A stretch of DNA of 9,405 bases from Clostridiales bacterium (GTDB lineage Bacteria > Bacillota > Clostridia > Oscillospirales > Acutalibacteraceae), in NCBI GenBank assembly GCA_012728445.1, contig JAAYFA010000191.1, positions 1-9,405 on the forward strand, written 5' to 3'. Below, in pieces: positions 1 to 5,692 of this stretch. Each line of letters begins with the position of its first letter. The first letter of the stretch is position 1. A model generated the notes under the pieces. It was not told the DNA's origin. It made no database searches and saw only the letters and a program-made list of their open reading frames with translations. Position numbers and translations under genes: made by a program.

Positions 1-1
1 A

Positions 2-187
2 TCCAATATCCCGCCCGCACAGCCGTATACGCCGCCCGCCCCACCTACGCCTGCGGCGCAACCCCCGTTTGACACACAGACAGGCGAGCGCATCACTCCC
101 CCGGCAACAACGCCCCCTGCACAAAAATTTGACACTGAAACCGGACTCCCCATTAATGCAGATCCACCCGAAAACAGTGGTAATTAA
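2..187 (+). CDS. C-terminal tail of a Pro-rich protein (5' end outside window)
   Basis: An open frame enters from the left edge and ends at TAA (185-187), giving the last 61 residues of a protein. The tail is low-complexity and rich in Pro, Ala, Thr and Gln. It carries two related short motifs, FDTQTGERI and FDTETGLPI, separated by another Pro/Thr linker. Repeats of this 'F-D-x-x-T-G' type are common in Pro-rich linkers of zinc-ribbon membrane proteins of Clostridia, and the next gene on the same strand is such a protein, so this may be a related family member. That link is inference, because no folded domain lies inside the window. The gap to the next gene is about 50 bases with no terminator, so the two genes may be co-transcribed. 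Confidence 0.6.
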   Translation, partial: SNIPPAQPYTPPAPPTPAAQPPFDTQTGERITPPATTPPAQKFDTETGLPINADPPENSGN

Positions 188-239
188 GAGTATAAAATCG
201 GTTGTGAATGAATAAATGAATGAAACGGAGCTGACTATT

Positions 240-1130
240 ATGTTATGTCCAACATGTGGAGCAAAAAATGATGATAATTCAAAGTTTTGCCTTAGTTGCG
301 GCGGTGCACTCAACCAAGCGATAGCCGAAACTCCGGTAGAAGCGCCGGCAGCTGCTGCTGCAAATCATGCAGTTCCTCCAGCAACTCAAGAACCTTTTCC
401 CCAGTATGCACCGCCGGCGGCACCACCCGCAAAAGCAAAAAAAGGCGGTAAAGGTTGCATTATAGCTATTATAGTCGTTTTAGTTCTTGCCATAGCCGGT
501 GTTGCGGTCTTTTTCTTGGTGATCAAAAAAGGTGCTGATATTATTGACGATGTTATCAACGACATAACCTCGACAACAACCTTTACCGAGCAAAACTCAC
601 AGCAGGATACCGATACCACTACGGTAAATTCCGAAAACACAACCACAGCAGGCCAACCCTCACAACAAGAAATTTTTGATATCTTAAGCAACAGCGACCT
701 TGATGGGTGGGATGGCAATTGGAATAACCTGACCGCAGAACAAAAACAAGCGATCGAAAACTACTACGAAGCGCTCGGCCAAGGGATTTATTTTGGTGAA
801 AACGGATTCACTTTCGAAGAAGATGGTGAAACAGTTCAACTTGGTGGTCAATGGCCCAGTAGCCCACTTTTAAAGGATGTTCCAAAACCGGCATTCGGGT
901 CAATTTTTTCATCCTCTGTTGCAGACGATGAAGTCGTTGTTCTCTATTCCGGCTGGACGCCGGAACAGCTTGCGGAATATGTCGGCATGGTAAAAGCAGC
1001 CGGTTTCACAAAGAATGCCGGAGAGACGAACATTATGGGCATATCGAGTTACGAAGCCGATAACGGTAGCATTCGTATAGTCGTAGGCAACGCTATGGGA
1101 TTTTTCACCATAACAGCCGAGAAAATGTAG
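240..1130 (+). CDS. Zinc-ribbon single-span membrane protein, function unknown
   Basis: The 296-residue product starts with a four-Cys zinc ribbon (Cys3, Cys6, Cys17, Cys20; pattern C-P-T-C-G ... F-C-L-S-C-G). A Pro/Ala-rich linker follows (about 30-67), then a Lys/Gly-rich basic patch, one membrane span (about 73-95), a Thr/Ser/Gln-rich stalk (about 110-145), and a folded C-terminal domain (about 150-296) with motifs such as WPSSPLLKDVPKP and YSGWTPEQLAEYV. The basic side is before the span, so the ribbon should be cytoplasmic and the C-terminal domain outside. The ATG at 240 is preferred over the in-frame ATG at 216: GGAG (227-230) sits 9 bases upstream of it, and the zinc ribbon then begins at residue 2, as is usual in this class. 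Zinc-ribbon membrane proteins of this layout are common in Clostridia and mostly uncharacterised. The role is not known; sensing or envelope maintenance is a guess. Confidence 0.85.
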   Translation: MLCPTCGAKNDDNSKFCLSCGGALNQAIAETPVEAPAAAAANHAVPPATQEPFPQYAPPAAPPAKAKKGGKGCIIAIIVVLVLAIAGVAVFFLVIKKGADIIDDVINDITSTTTFTEQNSQQDTDTTTVNSENTTTAGQPSQQEIFDILSNSDLDGWDGNWNNLTAEQKQAIENYYEALGQGIYFGENGFTFEEDGETVQLGGQWPSSPLLKDVPKPAFGSIFSSSVADDEVVVLYSGWTPEQLAEYVGMVKAAGFTKNAGETNIMGISSYEADNGSIRIVVGNAMGFFTITAEKM

Positions 1131-1153
1131 CCTTTTGAATCAATTTTTTTAAC

Positions 1154-1192
1154 AAAAAATCCGGACAAACGTAACGTTTTGTCCGGATTTTT
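1154..1192. terminator. Bidirectional intrinsic terminator
   Basis: A stem built from AAATCCGGACAAA-CG and CG-TTTTGTCCGGATTT with a TAA loop is flanked by A-runs on the left and T-runs on the right, so it can end transcription from both sides. One extra T bulges in the right arm. It lies between the stop of the zinc-ribbon gene (1130) and the stop of the converging MoaD-like gene (1204), the expected place for a shared terminator. Confidence 0.9.
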
Positions 1193-1203
1193 CCTTAAAC
1201 TTT

Positions 1204-1476
1204 TTAAGGTGTCTTCTTTTCAGGTTTTTTCACATTCAGTGATGCGGCCGAAATCACCCAAACCTCGTCCCCATCATGGAGTTTTTCGTGTTTTGATGTG
1301 CAGAGGTCACCGTTAATATAGGTAAGTGCTTGGCTGAAACTAACTGTCATGTCACTTTCGATGAGCGCATTGATTTTTTCAAAAACCTCTCCGATATTGC
1401 TCGATTCAATATCTACCGTGTCGATTTTTGAATCCACCCTTAAAACGCCAAAACACTTCACTGTCACTCTTGCCAT
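1204..1476 (-). CDS. MoaD/ThiS-like ubiquitin-fold protein lacking C-terminal Gly-Gly
   Basis: The 90-residue product resembles the MoaD/ThiS beta-grasp family. It has an N-terminal strand MARVTVKCFGVLR, a helix around 28-41 (IGEVFEKINALIE), the strand-turn YINGDLC, and the family hallmark HDGDEVWVISAAS (about 67-79). Canonical MoaD and ThiS end in Gly-Gly, which is adenylylated and thiocarboxylated to carry sulfur. Here the chain runs on to a Lys/Pro-rich tail (NVKKPEKKTP) with no Gly-Gly, so it cannot act as a standard sulfur carrier unless processed. Its ATG overlaps the AOR stop (TAATG, one shared base), and GGAGG lies 7 bases upstream inside the last AOR codons, so translation should be coupled. 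MoaD-like proteins next to AOR genes are a recurring arrangement; a role in cofactor delivery or as an AOR partner is inference. Confidence 0.82.
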   Translation of the reverse strand: MARVTVKCFGVLRVDSKIDTVDIESSNIGEVFEKINALIESDMTVSFSQALTYINGDLCTSKHEKLHDGDEVWVISAASLNVKKPEKKTP

Positions 1477-3380
1477 TACGATACCTCCGCTTGCTCGGTT
1501 ATTCCCAGCTTTTTAAGCGTCGCCTTTGTCGGCATGCCATCTTTCCAACCACGTATTCTGTAATAACTCTTCAGCATTTTGTCCAGTGGCACCTTGGTGC
1601 GTTTGTCGCCCGGCACCTGTAACTCGTCTGTCAGACGTTTAGGCAGGGTGTCCGCGCCCGCTTGCTGGCCGAGTATAATATTGCACTGCCTTTCGATGTT
1701 GTAGCCGTACTCCCCTACTTTGAGCATTTTAGCGATATTCATTTTCATCCCGGTCGCATGTTTAAGCGCATACGGGTACATAATCATCGGTAGGTTCATG
1801 CTCGCAATGGCCGGAAATTTAACCATTAAGGCGATAACCGGACCGACTGCAATAAAGCCCACATTCACTACTTTCGCCACGATACTGCTCGGCTTCCTTA
1901 CAACGGGGGCGGGCATCACTACATAGGAGGTAAAGAGGCAACACCCCGCGGCGGATATAGTTTCCATAAAGTTTTGAAAAAATATAGTGATCGCTGCTTT
2001 GCTTTTCGGCGTATAGGAATTGATATTCAGCCCCAAGCCTTCGAGCACAACCAAATACCCGGCATTCAGATGACATCCGCCTCTGTTGGCGGTCGCATAG
2101 CCCAAGCCCTGCCCCACGGCACCTCTGGGTTCGTATGCGGCAAGTTCCATGCCCTTTGCATGGATGGCGAAATCTTTGCCGCCAAATTTTTCGGCAACAC
2201 GCTTTGTACCGTCGGCCAAAATATCTCCGTCGCCTCTGCGGTGGGCAATGTCATCAAAAACTGCCGATAAATTATCAAATTTTCCGAATTCCAGACCGTT
2301 GTCCCAAAGCCCTTTTTCGTTGAGCTCCATAGCAAAGGCAATGGTACCCGCTGTTGACATGGTATCCATACCCAATTCGTCAAGCTCGTAGTTCCATTGG
2401 TTAATCAGTTCCAAATTGCTGTTCATCAAGTTGGGGCCGAGGAGTCCGAGCGTTTCAAGCTCCGGTCCTTTTACAACCTTGCCATTTACCGTAACGCGTC
2501 TGGTGCACTGAATGACGCAAGTCGTACAGCCGGAGCCTTTTACAAGGTATTTTTCGGCAAGCTCTTCGCCGGATACTTTTTCAAAATCGTCAAATCTTCC
2601 ATCACTGAAGTTTTTCGTCGCCAAAATTCGATGTGCCTGCATAGGCGCCACCAAACCGGCGGTGCCAAGGCGCGGCAACTGCTTGCCTGTGAGCGGATGC
2701 TTACGGATTTGCTCGATCCATTTTTTATTCGTGGCCCTGAGCGCCTCTTTGTCAGCCACTTCGGATTTTAGTGTACCGGCAGCGGTAACCGCTTTGAGGT
2801 TCTTATCCCCGAACACGGCGCCGACACCCCCACGCCCGGCTGCTCTTTCGCCGCTGAACACAGCTGCATACAGCACCTGGTTTTCGCCTGCGGGGCCGAT
2901 GACCATTTTGCCGGCCTTTGCCGGCAGTTTGTCTTGTGCTGGGGTAATATGCAGCCCCCAAAGGTCGCTAGCGTCATGAAACACGACGTCTCCCTCGGTA
3001 ATTTCAACATAAACCGGTTTTTTCGCCTTACCGCTGATAATTACAGCATCATAGCCGGCTTTCTTTAATGCCAAACCAAAATCCCCGCCACAGTTTGACG
3101 AAGTGACGATGTTGGTCAGCGGCGAAATGGTCGAGATATTAAACCTCGAAGAGCTCGGGCAGCCGCAACCGGTCAAGGGACCCGTCGTGGCAACGAGCCA
3201 GTTGTCCTCATCAAAGGCTTTCATGTCCGGTGTAATGTGATGGAAAAGGATATCCGCGGCCATAATTTTGCCGCCGATTGTTCGTTCTCTGTCCTCGTCG
3301 CTCCAAGGAAAGTCTTCAAAGGTTTCATTGCTTAAATCAACTTTTAACACTCTGCCGGCATATCCCTTTAATGTTGACAT
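1476..3380 (-). CDS. aor: Aldehyde ferredoxin oxidoreductase family tungstoenzyme
   Basis: The 634-residue product (family about 600-650) interconverts aldehydes and carboxylates with ferredoxin as electron partner, using a tungsten bis-pterin and one [4Fe-4S] cluster in the cytoplasm. Seen in order: the N-terminal motif LKGYAGRVLKVDLS; ERAAGRGGVGAVFGDKNLKA (about 178-197); the cluster motif C-x2-C-x3-C at 285, 288 and 292 (GCTTCVIQC); LDELGMDTMSTAG (about 333-345), a pterin-side motif; RGAVGQGLGYATANRGGCH (about 419-437); the probable fourth cluster Cys at 481 (AAGCCLF); and a C-terminal LDKMLKSYYRIRGW. The ATG at 3380 is preferred over the in-frame ATG at 3395 because GGGGTGG lies just before it and the upstream ATG has no ribosome site. 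The gene follows an alcohol dehydrogenase by about 65 bases and overlaps the MoaD-like gene. Substrate is unknown. A hydrophobic insertion near 496-535 is noted in the findings. Confidence 0.93.
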   Translation of the reverse strand: MSTLKGYAGRVLKVDLSNETFEDFPWSDEDRERTIGGKIMAADILFHHITPDMKAFDEDNWLVATTGPLTGCGCPSSSRFNISTISPLTNIVTSSNCGGDFGLALKKAGYDAVIISGKAKKPVYVEITEGDVVFHDASDLWGLHITPAQDKLPAKAGKMVIGPAGENQVLYAAVFSGERAAGRGGVGAVFGDKNLKAVTAAGTLKSEVADKEALRATNKKWIEQIRKHPLTGKQLPRLGTAGLVAPMQAHRILATKNFSDGRFDDFEKVSGEELAEKYLVKGSGCTTCVIQCTRRVTVNGKVVKGPELETLGLLGPNLMNSNLELINQWNYELDELGMDTMSTAGTIAFAMELNEKGLWDNGLEFGKFDNLSAVFDDIAHRRGDGDILADGTKRVAEKFGGKDFAIHAKGMELAAYEPRGAVGQGLGYATANRGGCHLNAGYLVVLEGLGLNINSYTPKSKAAITIFFQNFMETISAAGCCLFTSYVVMPAPVVRKPSSIVAKVVNVGFIAVGPVIALMVKFPAIASMNLPMIMYPYALKHATGMKMNIAKMLKVGEYGYNIERQCNIILGQQAGADTLPKRLTDELQVPGDKRTKVPLDKMLKSYYRIRGWKDGMPTKATLKKLGITEQAEVS

Positions 3381-3445
3381 AATCGACCACCCCATTGTAT
3401 TTTTAAAAGATCGTGTTAGATAAATATTGTCGGATTGAATACAAG

Positions 3446-4656
3446 CTAAACCATCAGTCTCCTGATGACTGCTTCACATTCTTTTTTGTTCATAATATAC
3501 GGGACGGGATACTGAGGGTTTGCTTCTTTCAAGGCTCTTTCTATAAGCAGTGGGATATCGGCTTCTTTAATCCCTTCCAAACGCTCCGGTATACCCAGCT
3601 TGCGATTGAGTTCTTTTATCGCCGCAATAAAGGCCAACGCTTTCTCGTCATCAGTTTGACCGGGTTTTGTTACCCCTGCAACATCGGCGAGTTCTGCGAG
3701 CCTTTTATGTATGATGTCCCCATAGAATTCAAGAATATAAGGAAGAATAATAGCATTTGCCAACCCGTGAGGCGTATTATAAAGCCCGCCTATAGTATGG
3801 GCTATCGCATGAACATAACCGACATAGGCACGGGTAAAGGCAAGATCGGCGTAGTTGGATGCAATCAGCATTTGCTCACGTGCGGCAATATCGCTTCCGT
3901 TTGTGTAGGCTGTTTCAAGGTTATCAAAAATCATTTTAACAGCCTTGCGTGCACATTCGGCGGTAAACTTTGTGTTGCCCCTGTTGATATAGGCCTCCAC
4001 CGCGTGTGTCAACGCGTCCATTCCGGTGGTTGATGTTATTTTAGGCGGTAAACCCAAGGTCAGTTCCGGGTCAAGCACCGCATAACGCGGGCGCAGTTTT
4101 GGGTCGGTCACAGCATATTTGTCATGCGTTTTCATATCTTTCGCAATAGCCGCGATGGTGGATTCCGAACCGGTACCCGCAGTCGTCGGCACGGCAAACA
4201 AGGGGGGCAATTTGTGCCGGACCTTGAGGATACCTCGCATTTTTCTACCGATGTTTTTGGGTTGGCTACCCTTGCCCCCGCAATCTTGGCACAGTCCATA
4301 GGAGAGTCGCCGCCAAAGGCGATGATGCCGCCACAATTGTTTTCAACATAAAGTTTGCGCGCGTCCTCAATATTTTCTATGGAAGGATTGGGCTGGACGC
4401 CGTTGAATACCACATACTTGATGCCAAGGGTGTTGAGCCTCTCTAAAAGAGAATCCATCAGGTGAAGACCTTCAATCACTTTGTCGGTTACAATCAAAAC
4501 GCTTGTAATATTCAGCTTTTTTATTTCGTCGGGAAGTTTTTTAATACTACCTGCACCTTTGAGCAAAGAAGGCTCACGCCAATCTAAAAAATAGCTTGCA
4601 ACTTTTAGGACTGCTTGAACGACTCTGTAACTTGCTTTTTGGATAACCCAAACCAT
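3446..4656 (-). pseudogene. Iron-containing alcohol dehydrogenase, broken by a one-base frameshift
   Basis: Two overlapping minus-strand frames together encode one group III (iron-containing) NAD(P)-dependent alcohol dehydrogenase of about 403 residues. The first part holds GGIIAFGGDSPMDCAK (nucleotide-binding loop). The second holds AVPTTAGTGSE, GMDALTHAVEAY and VHAIAHTIGGLYNTPHG, which supply the metal ligands Asp, His, His and His of the family. The break is near 4254, in a run of five A on the coding strand after CCC. One extra A restores the frame as ANPKNIGRKMRGILKV, with no residue lost or gained relative to the family pattern as I know it. Without it the product stops at 4132 after about 174 residues. 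The ATG at 4656 is preferred over that at 4662 because the GGGGG site lies 7 bases from it. Partner of AOR for acid-aldehyde-alcohol conversion. A sequencing error, a real mutation or ribosomal slippage are all possible. Confidence 0.88.
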
Positions 4657-4687
4657 TTCCATTCCCCCTTCAATAAGTTATACCCTT

Positions 4688-4716
4688 ATTTTAGCATATT
4701 TTTTTATAAATGTAAA
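4688..4716 (-). promoter_or_regulatory. Sigma-A type promoter for the alcohol dehydrogenase-AOR operon
   Basis: Read on the minus strand, TTTACA (4711-4716) is followed after exactly 17 bases by TAAAAT (4688-4693), with TG one base before the -10 (TGCTAAAAT, an extended -10). Initiation would fall near 4681, leaving a short leader of about 25 bases with the GGGGG ribosome site before the dehydrogenase start. No terminator separates this gene from AOR and the MoaD-like gene, so all three are probably one transcript. Confidence 0.65.
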
Positions 4717-4820
4717 ATAGAATTTTTAATTGAAATAGAAATCGCCAAGTTGGATTACATTCACTGTTTTCAAACAACTCGTTTTGACCAAACATTCCTT
4801 TTACAAATGATTTTTATCCT

Positions 4821-4850
4821 ATTATCATCGGGTTTACAGGTTATTGACAA
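4821..4850 (-). promoter_or_regulatory. Possible second, upstream promoter for the dehydrogenase-AOR operon
   Basis: On the minus strand TTGTCA (4845-4850) is followed after 18 bases by GATAAT (4821-4826). It would give a leader of about 160 bases. It overlaps the palindrome at 4840-4854 and a plus-strand promoter motif. Weaker case than the promoter at 4688-4716. Confidence 0.35.
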
Positions 4851-4854
4851 TAAC
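4840..4854. promoter_or_regulatory. 15-bp palindrome, candidate operator
   Basis: GTTATTG and CAATAAC are perfect inverted arms around a single central base. The palindrome covers the -35 elements of both the plus-strand and the possible minus-strand promoter motifs described here, a position typical of a repressor site. It does not match the Rex consensus (TTGTTAA-N4-TTAACAA), and the binding protein is unknown. Confidence 0.4.
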
Positions 4855-4872
4855 TCATTATCAGTTTACAAT
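4844..4872 (+). promoter_or_regulatory. Promoter motif pointing antisense into mogA
   Basis: TTGACA (4844-4849), a 17-base spacer and TACAAT (4867-4872) form a near-consensus sigma-A promoter on the plus strand. Initiation would be near 4879, just before the 3' end of mogA, which lies on the opposite strand, so the transcript would be antisense to mogA. No plus-strand gene lies between here and tupA at 5814. The region is AT-rich, so a chance match is possible. Confidence 0.4.
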
Positions 4873-4889
4873 TAGCCTAATCTTTCAGC

Positions 4890-5384
4890 TTATAATGAAC
4901 CGTTTGTTGCGCAGTTTTTTACTTTGTCACGAATCAGCTCGACTGCGTGTTCCAATATTGGCATAACGGTCTCCAAATTTTCTTTTACAGCCTTTGGGCT
5001 GCCGGGCAGGTTAATAATCAGGGTTTCGCCCCGAACACCCGCCACCGCTCTTGAAAGCATCGCTCTGTCCGTTATAGCAAGGCTCTTTTGCCGCATCGCT
5101 TCGGCAATGCCGGGTATCAGGCGGTCCACCACGGACTCGGTAGCTTCCGGCGTAACATCCCGCGGTGCGAGACCGGTACCGCCGGTGGTAAAGATAATAT
5201 CGGTGTGGTCCTCATCACAAATTCGAACCAGTTCAGCGGAAATTGCATCCTGTTCGTCCGGCAAGCATTTATAAAGAGTTGTTTGAGCCGTGACTTTCAT
5301 CATTTCAATGATAAGCGGACCGCTTGTATCCTCCCGCTTGCCGGCAAAGCCGCTGTCGCTGATACAAAGTACTGCTATTTTCAT
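4890..5384 (-). CDS. mogA: Molybdopterin adenylyltransferase, MogA/MoaB family
   Basis: The 164-residue product matches the single-domain MogA/MoaB family, which adenylylates molybdopterin with ATP to prepare it for metal insertion by MoeA. Visible motifs: MKIAVLCISDSG at the N-terminus; IIFTTGGTGLAPRDVTPEAT (about 64-83) with the TTGGTG loop and the Asp of RDVTPEAT, part of the family active site; and INLPGSPKAV (about 124-133). Length is normal. The ATG at 5384 is preferred; an in-frame GTG at 5393 would add three residues and neither has a strong ribosome site (a weak CGGTG lies 6 bases before the ATG). The gene is transcribed away from tupABC-moeA, whose products act before and after it. 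Its leader of about 200 bases carries unusual repeats. MogA and MoaB cannot be told apart here. Confidence 0.92.
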   Translation of the reverse strand: MKIAVLCISDSGFAGKREDTSGPLIIEMMKVTAQTTLYKCLPDEQDAISAELVRICDEDHTDIIFTTGGTGLAPRDVTPEATESVVDRLIPGIAEAMRQKSLAITDRAMLSRAVAGVRGETLIINLPGSPKAVKENLETVMPILEHAVELIRDKVKNCATNGSL

Positions 5385-5409
5385 GTTGAACACCGGACTT
5401 TCTAACGTT

Positions 5410-5486
5410 GTTGAACAATAGTTGAGCGATAGGTGAGCAGCGGCTGAACAGTAGGTGAGAAGTGGTGGAACAACGGCTGAGCAGTT
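5410..5486. repeat. Seven tandem 11-bp repeats in the mogA leader
   Basis: Seven consecutive units start at 5410, 5421, 5432, 5443, 5454, 5465 and 5476 and follow the plus-strand pattern G-N-T-G-A-R-C-A-R-Y-R. G1, G4, A5 and R6 are present in all seven; T3, C7 and A8 in six. There are no spacers. A further unit-like sequence, GTTGAACACCG (5385-5395), directly abuts the mogA start codon, 14 bases from the array. The period is close to one DNA helical turn. The array would be transcribed in the mogA leader. Function unknown. Confidence 0.85.
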
Positions 5487-5520
5487 GCTCTAAAAATTTA
5501 TCATCTAACATTTAACATCC

Positions 5521-5534
5521 GGAATCCGGATTCC
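5521..5534. repeat. 14-bp perfect palindrome GGAATCCGGATTCC
   Basis: A perfect dyad with no central spacer, and part of a short direct repeat (ATCCGGA twice at 5518-5531). It lies between the 11-bp array and the dispersed hairpin repeat, downstream of the mogA promoter. It may be an operator or part of a larger repetitive element. Confidence 0.6.
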
Positions 5535-5561
5535 CATTGCTTCTCGTGACGCAGTCATGCT
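5533..5561 (-). repeat. Dispersed 29-bp hairpin repeat, copy 1
   Basis: Read on the minus strand, this matches the plus-strand sequence at 8138-8166 at 25 of 29 positions. Its core is ATGAC-TGC-GTCAC, a small stem-loop followed by GAGAAGCAATGGG. Three of the four differences between copies are A/G changes. It is intergenic, in the mogA leader. Confidence 0.7.
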
Positions 5562-5588
5562 TTTCAATCGCTTCCCAATTCTGAGTAG

Positions 5589-5597
5589 ATTATAGCA
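5589..5597 (-). promoter_or_regulatory. mogA: Extended -10 promoter for mogA
   Basis: On the minus strand TGC-TATAAT (5597-5589) is a perfect extended -10. No good -35 exists at 17 bases; TTGCCT at a 19-base spacing is the closest. Initiation would be near 5582, giving a leader of about 200 bases that contains the hairpin repeat, the palindrome and the 11-bp array. Confidence 0.6.
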
Positions 5598-5646
5598 CAA
5601 TTTTTAGAAAAAAAGGCAATTCTTTGACAATTGAATGTGGCATTTT

Positions 5647-5677
5647 TTGGTTTTAACGCATTGCGTTGAAATATAAT
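5647..5677 (+). promoter_or_regulatory. tupA: Promoter for the tupABC-moeA operon
   Basis: A perfect TATAAT -10 lies at 5672-5677. The -35 is weak: TTGGTT (5647-5652) at a 19-base spacing or GGTTTT (5649-5654) at 17. Initiation near 5684 would start the transcript about 10 bases before the structured leader at 5693, as expected for a riboswitch promoter. Confidence 0.6.
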
Positions 5678-5681
5678 TCAA
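5655..5681. promoter_or_regulatory. Two overlapping inverted repeats on the tupA promoter
   Basis: AACGCA-T-TGCGTT (5655-5667) is a perfect 6-bp dyad in the -35/-10 spacer. TTGAA-ATATAA-TTCAA (5666-5681) is a perfect 5-bp dyad that encloses the -10. Their position suits repressor binding. The regulator is unknown; a ModE/TunR-like metal-responsive regulator is a guess. Confidence 0.45.
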
Positions 5682-5692
5682 TTCCGATTTTT

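Noticed and set aside
2397..2979. Two overlapping plus-strand frames opposite AOR
   Set aside because: They lie antisense to conserved AOR motifs and show no domain or ribosome site of their own.
3413..4033. 206-codon plus-strand frame opposite the alcohol dehydrogenase
   Set aside because: The minus strand encodes clear metal-binding motifs of the dehydrogenase; this is a shadow frame.
4615..4875. 86-codon plus-strand frame in the gap before mogA
   Set aside because: Runs antisense over the dehydrogenase start and an AT-rich promoter region; no ribosome site or recognisable domain.
5410..5486. Possible CRISPR array or TRAP-type (GAG/UAG) RNA-binding repeat
   Set aside because: Units are 11 bp with no spacers, so not CRISPR. 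The NAG triplets occur on the strand opposite to the mogA transcript and are not at TRAP spacing.
5305..5511. 68-codon minus-strand frame spanning the 11-bp repeats and the start of mogA
   Set aside because: Its periodic peptide simply reflects the repeats, it lacks a good ribosome site, and it overlaps mogA out of frame.
5625..5630. TTGACA upstream of tupA as the -35 of its promoter
   Set aside because: It is over 40 bases from the TATAAT at 5672, and no -10-like hexamer lies 16-18 bases after it.
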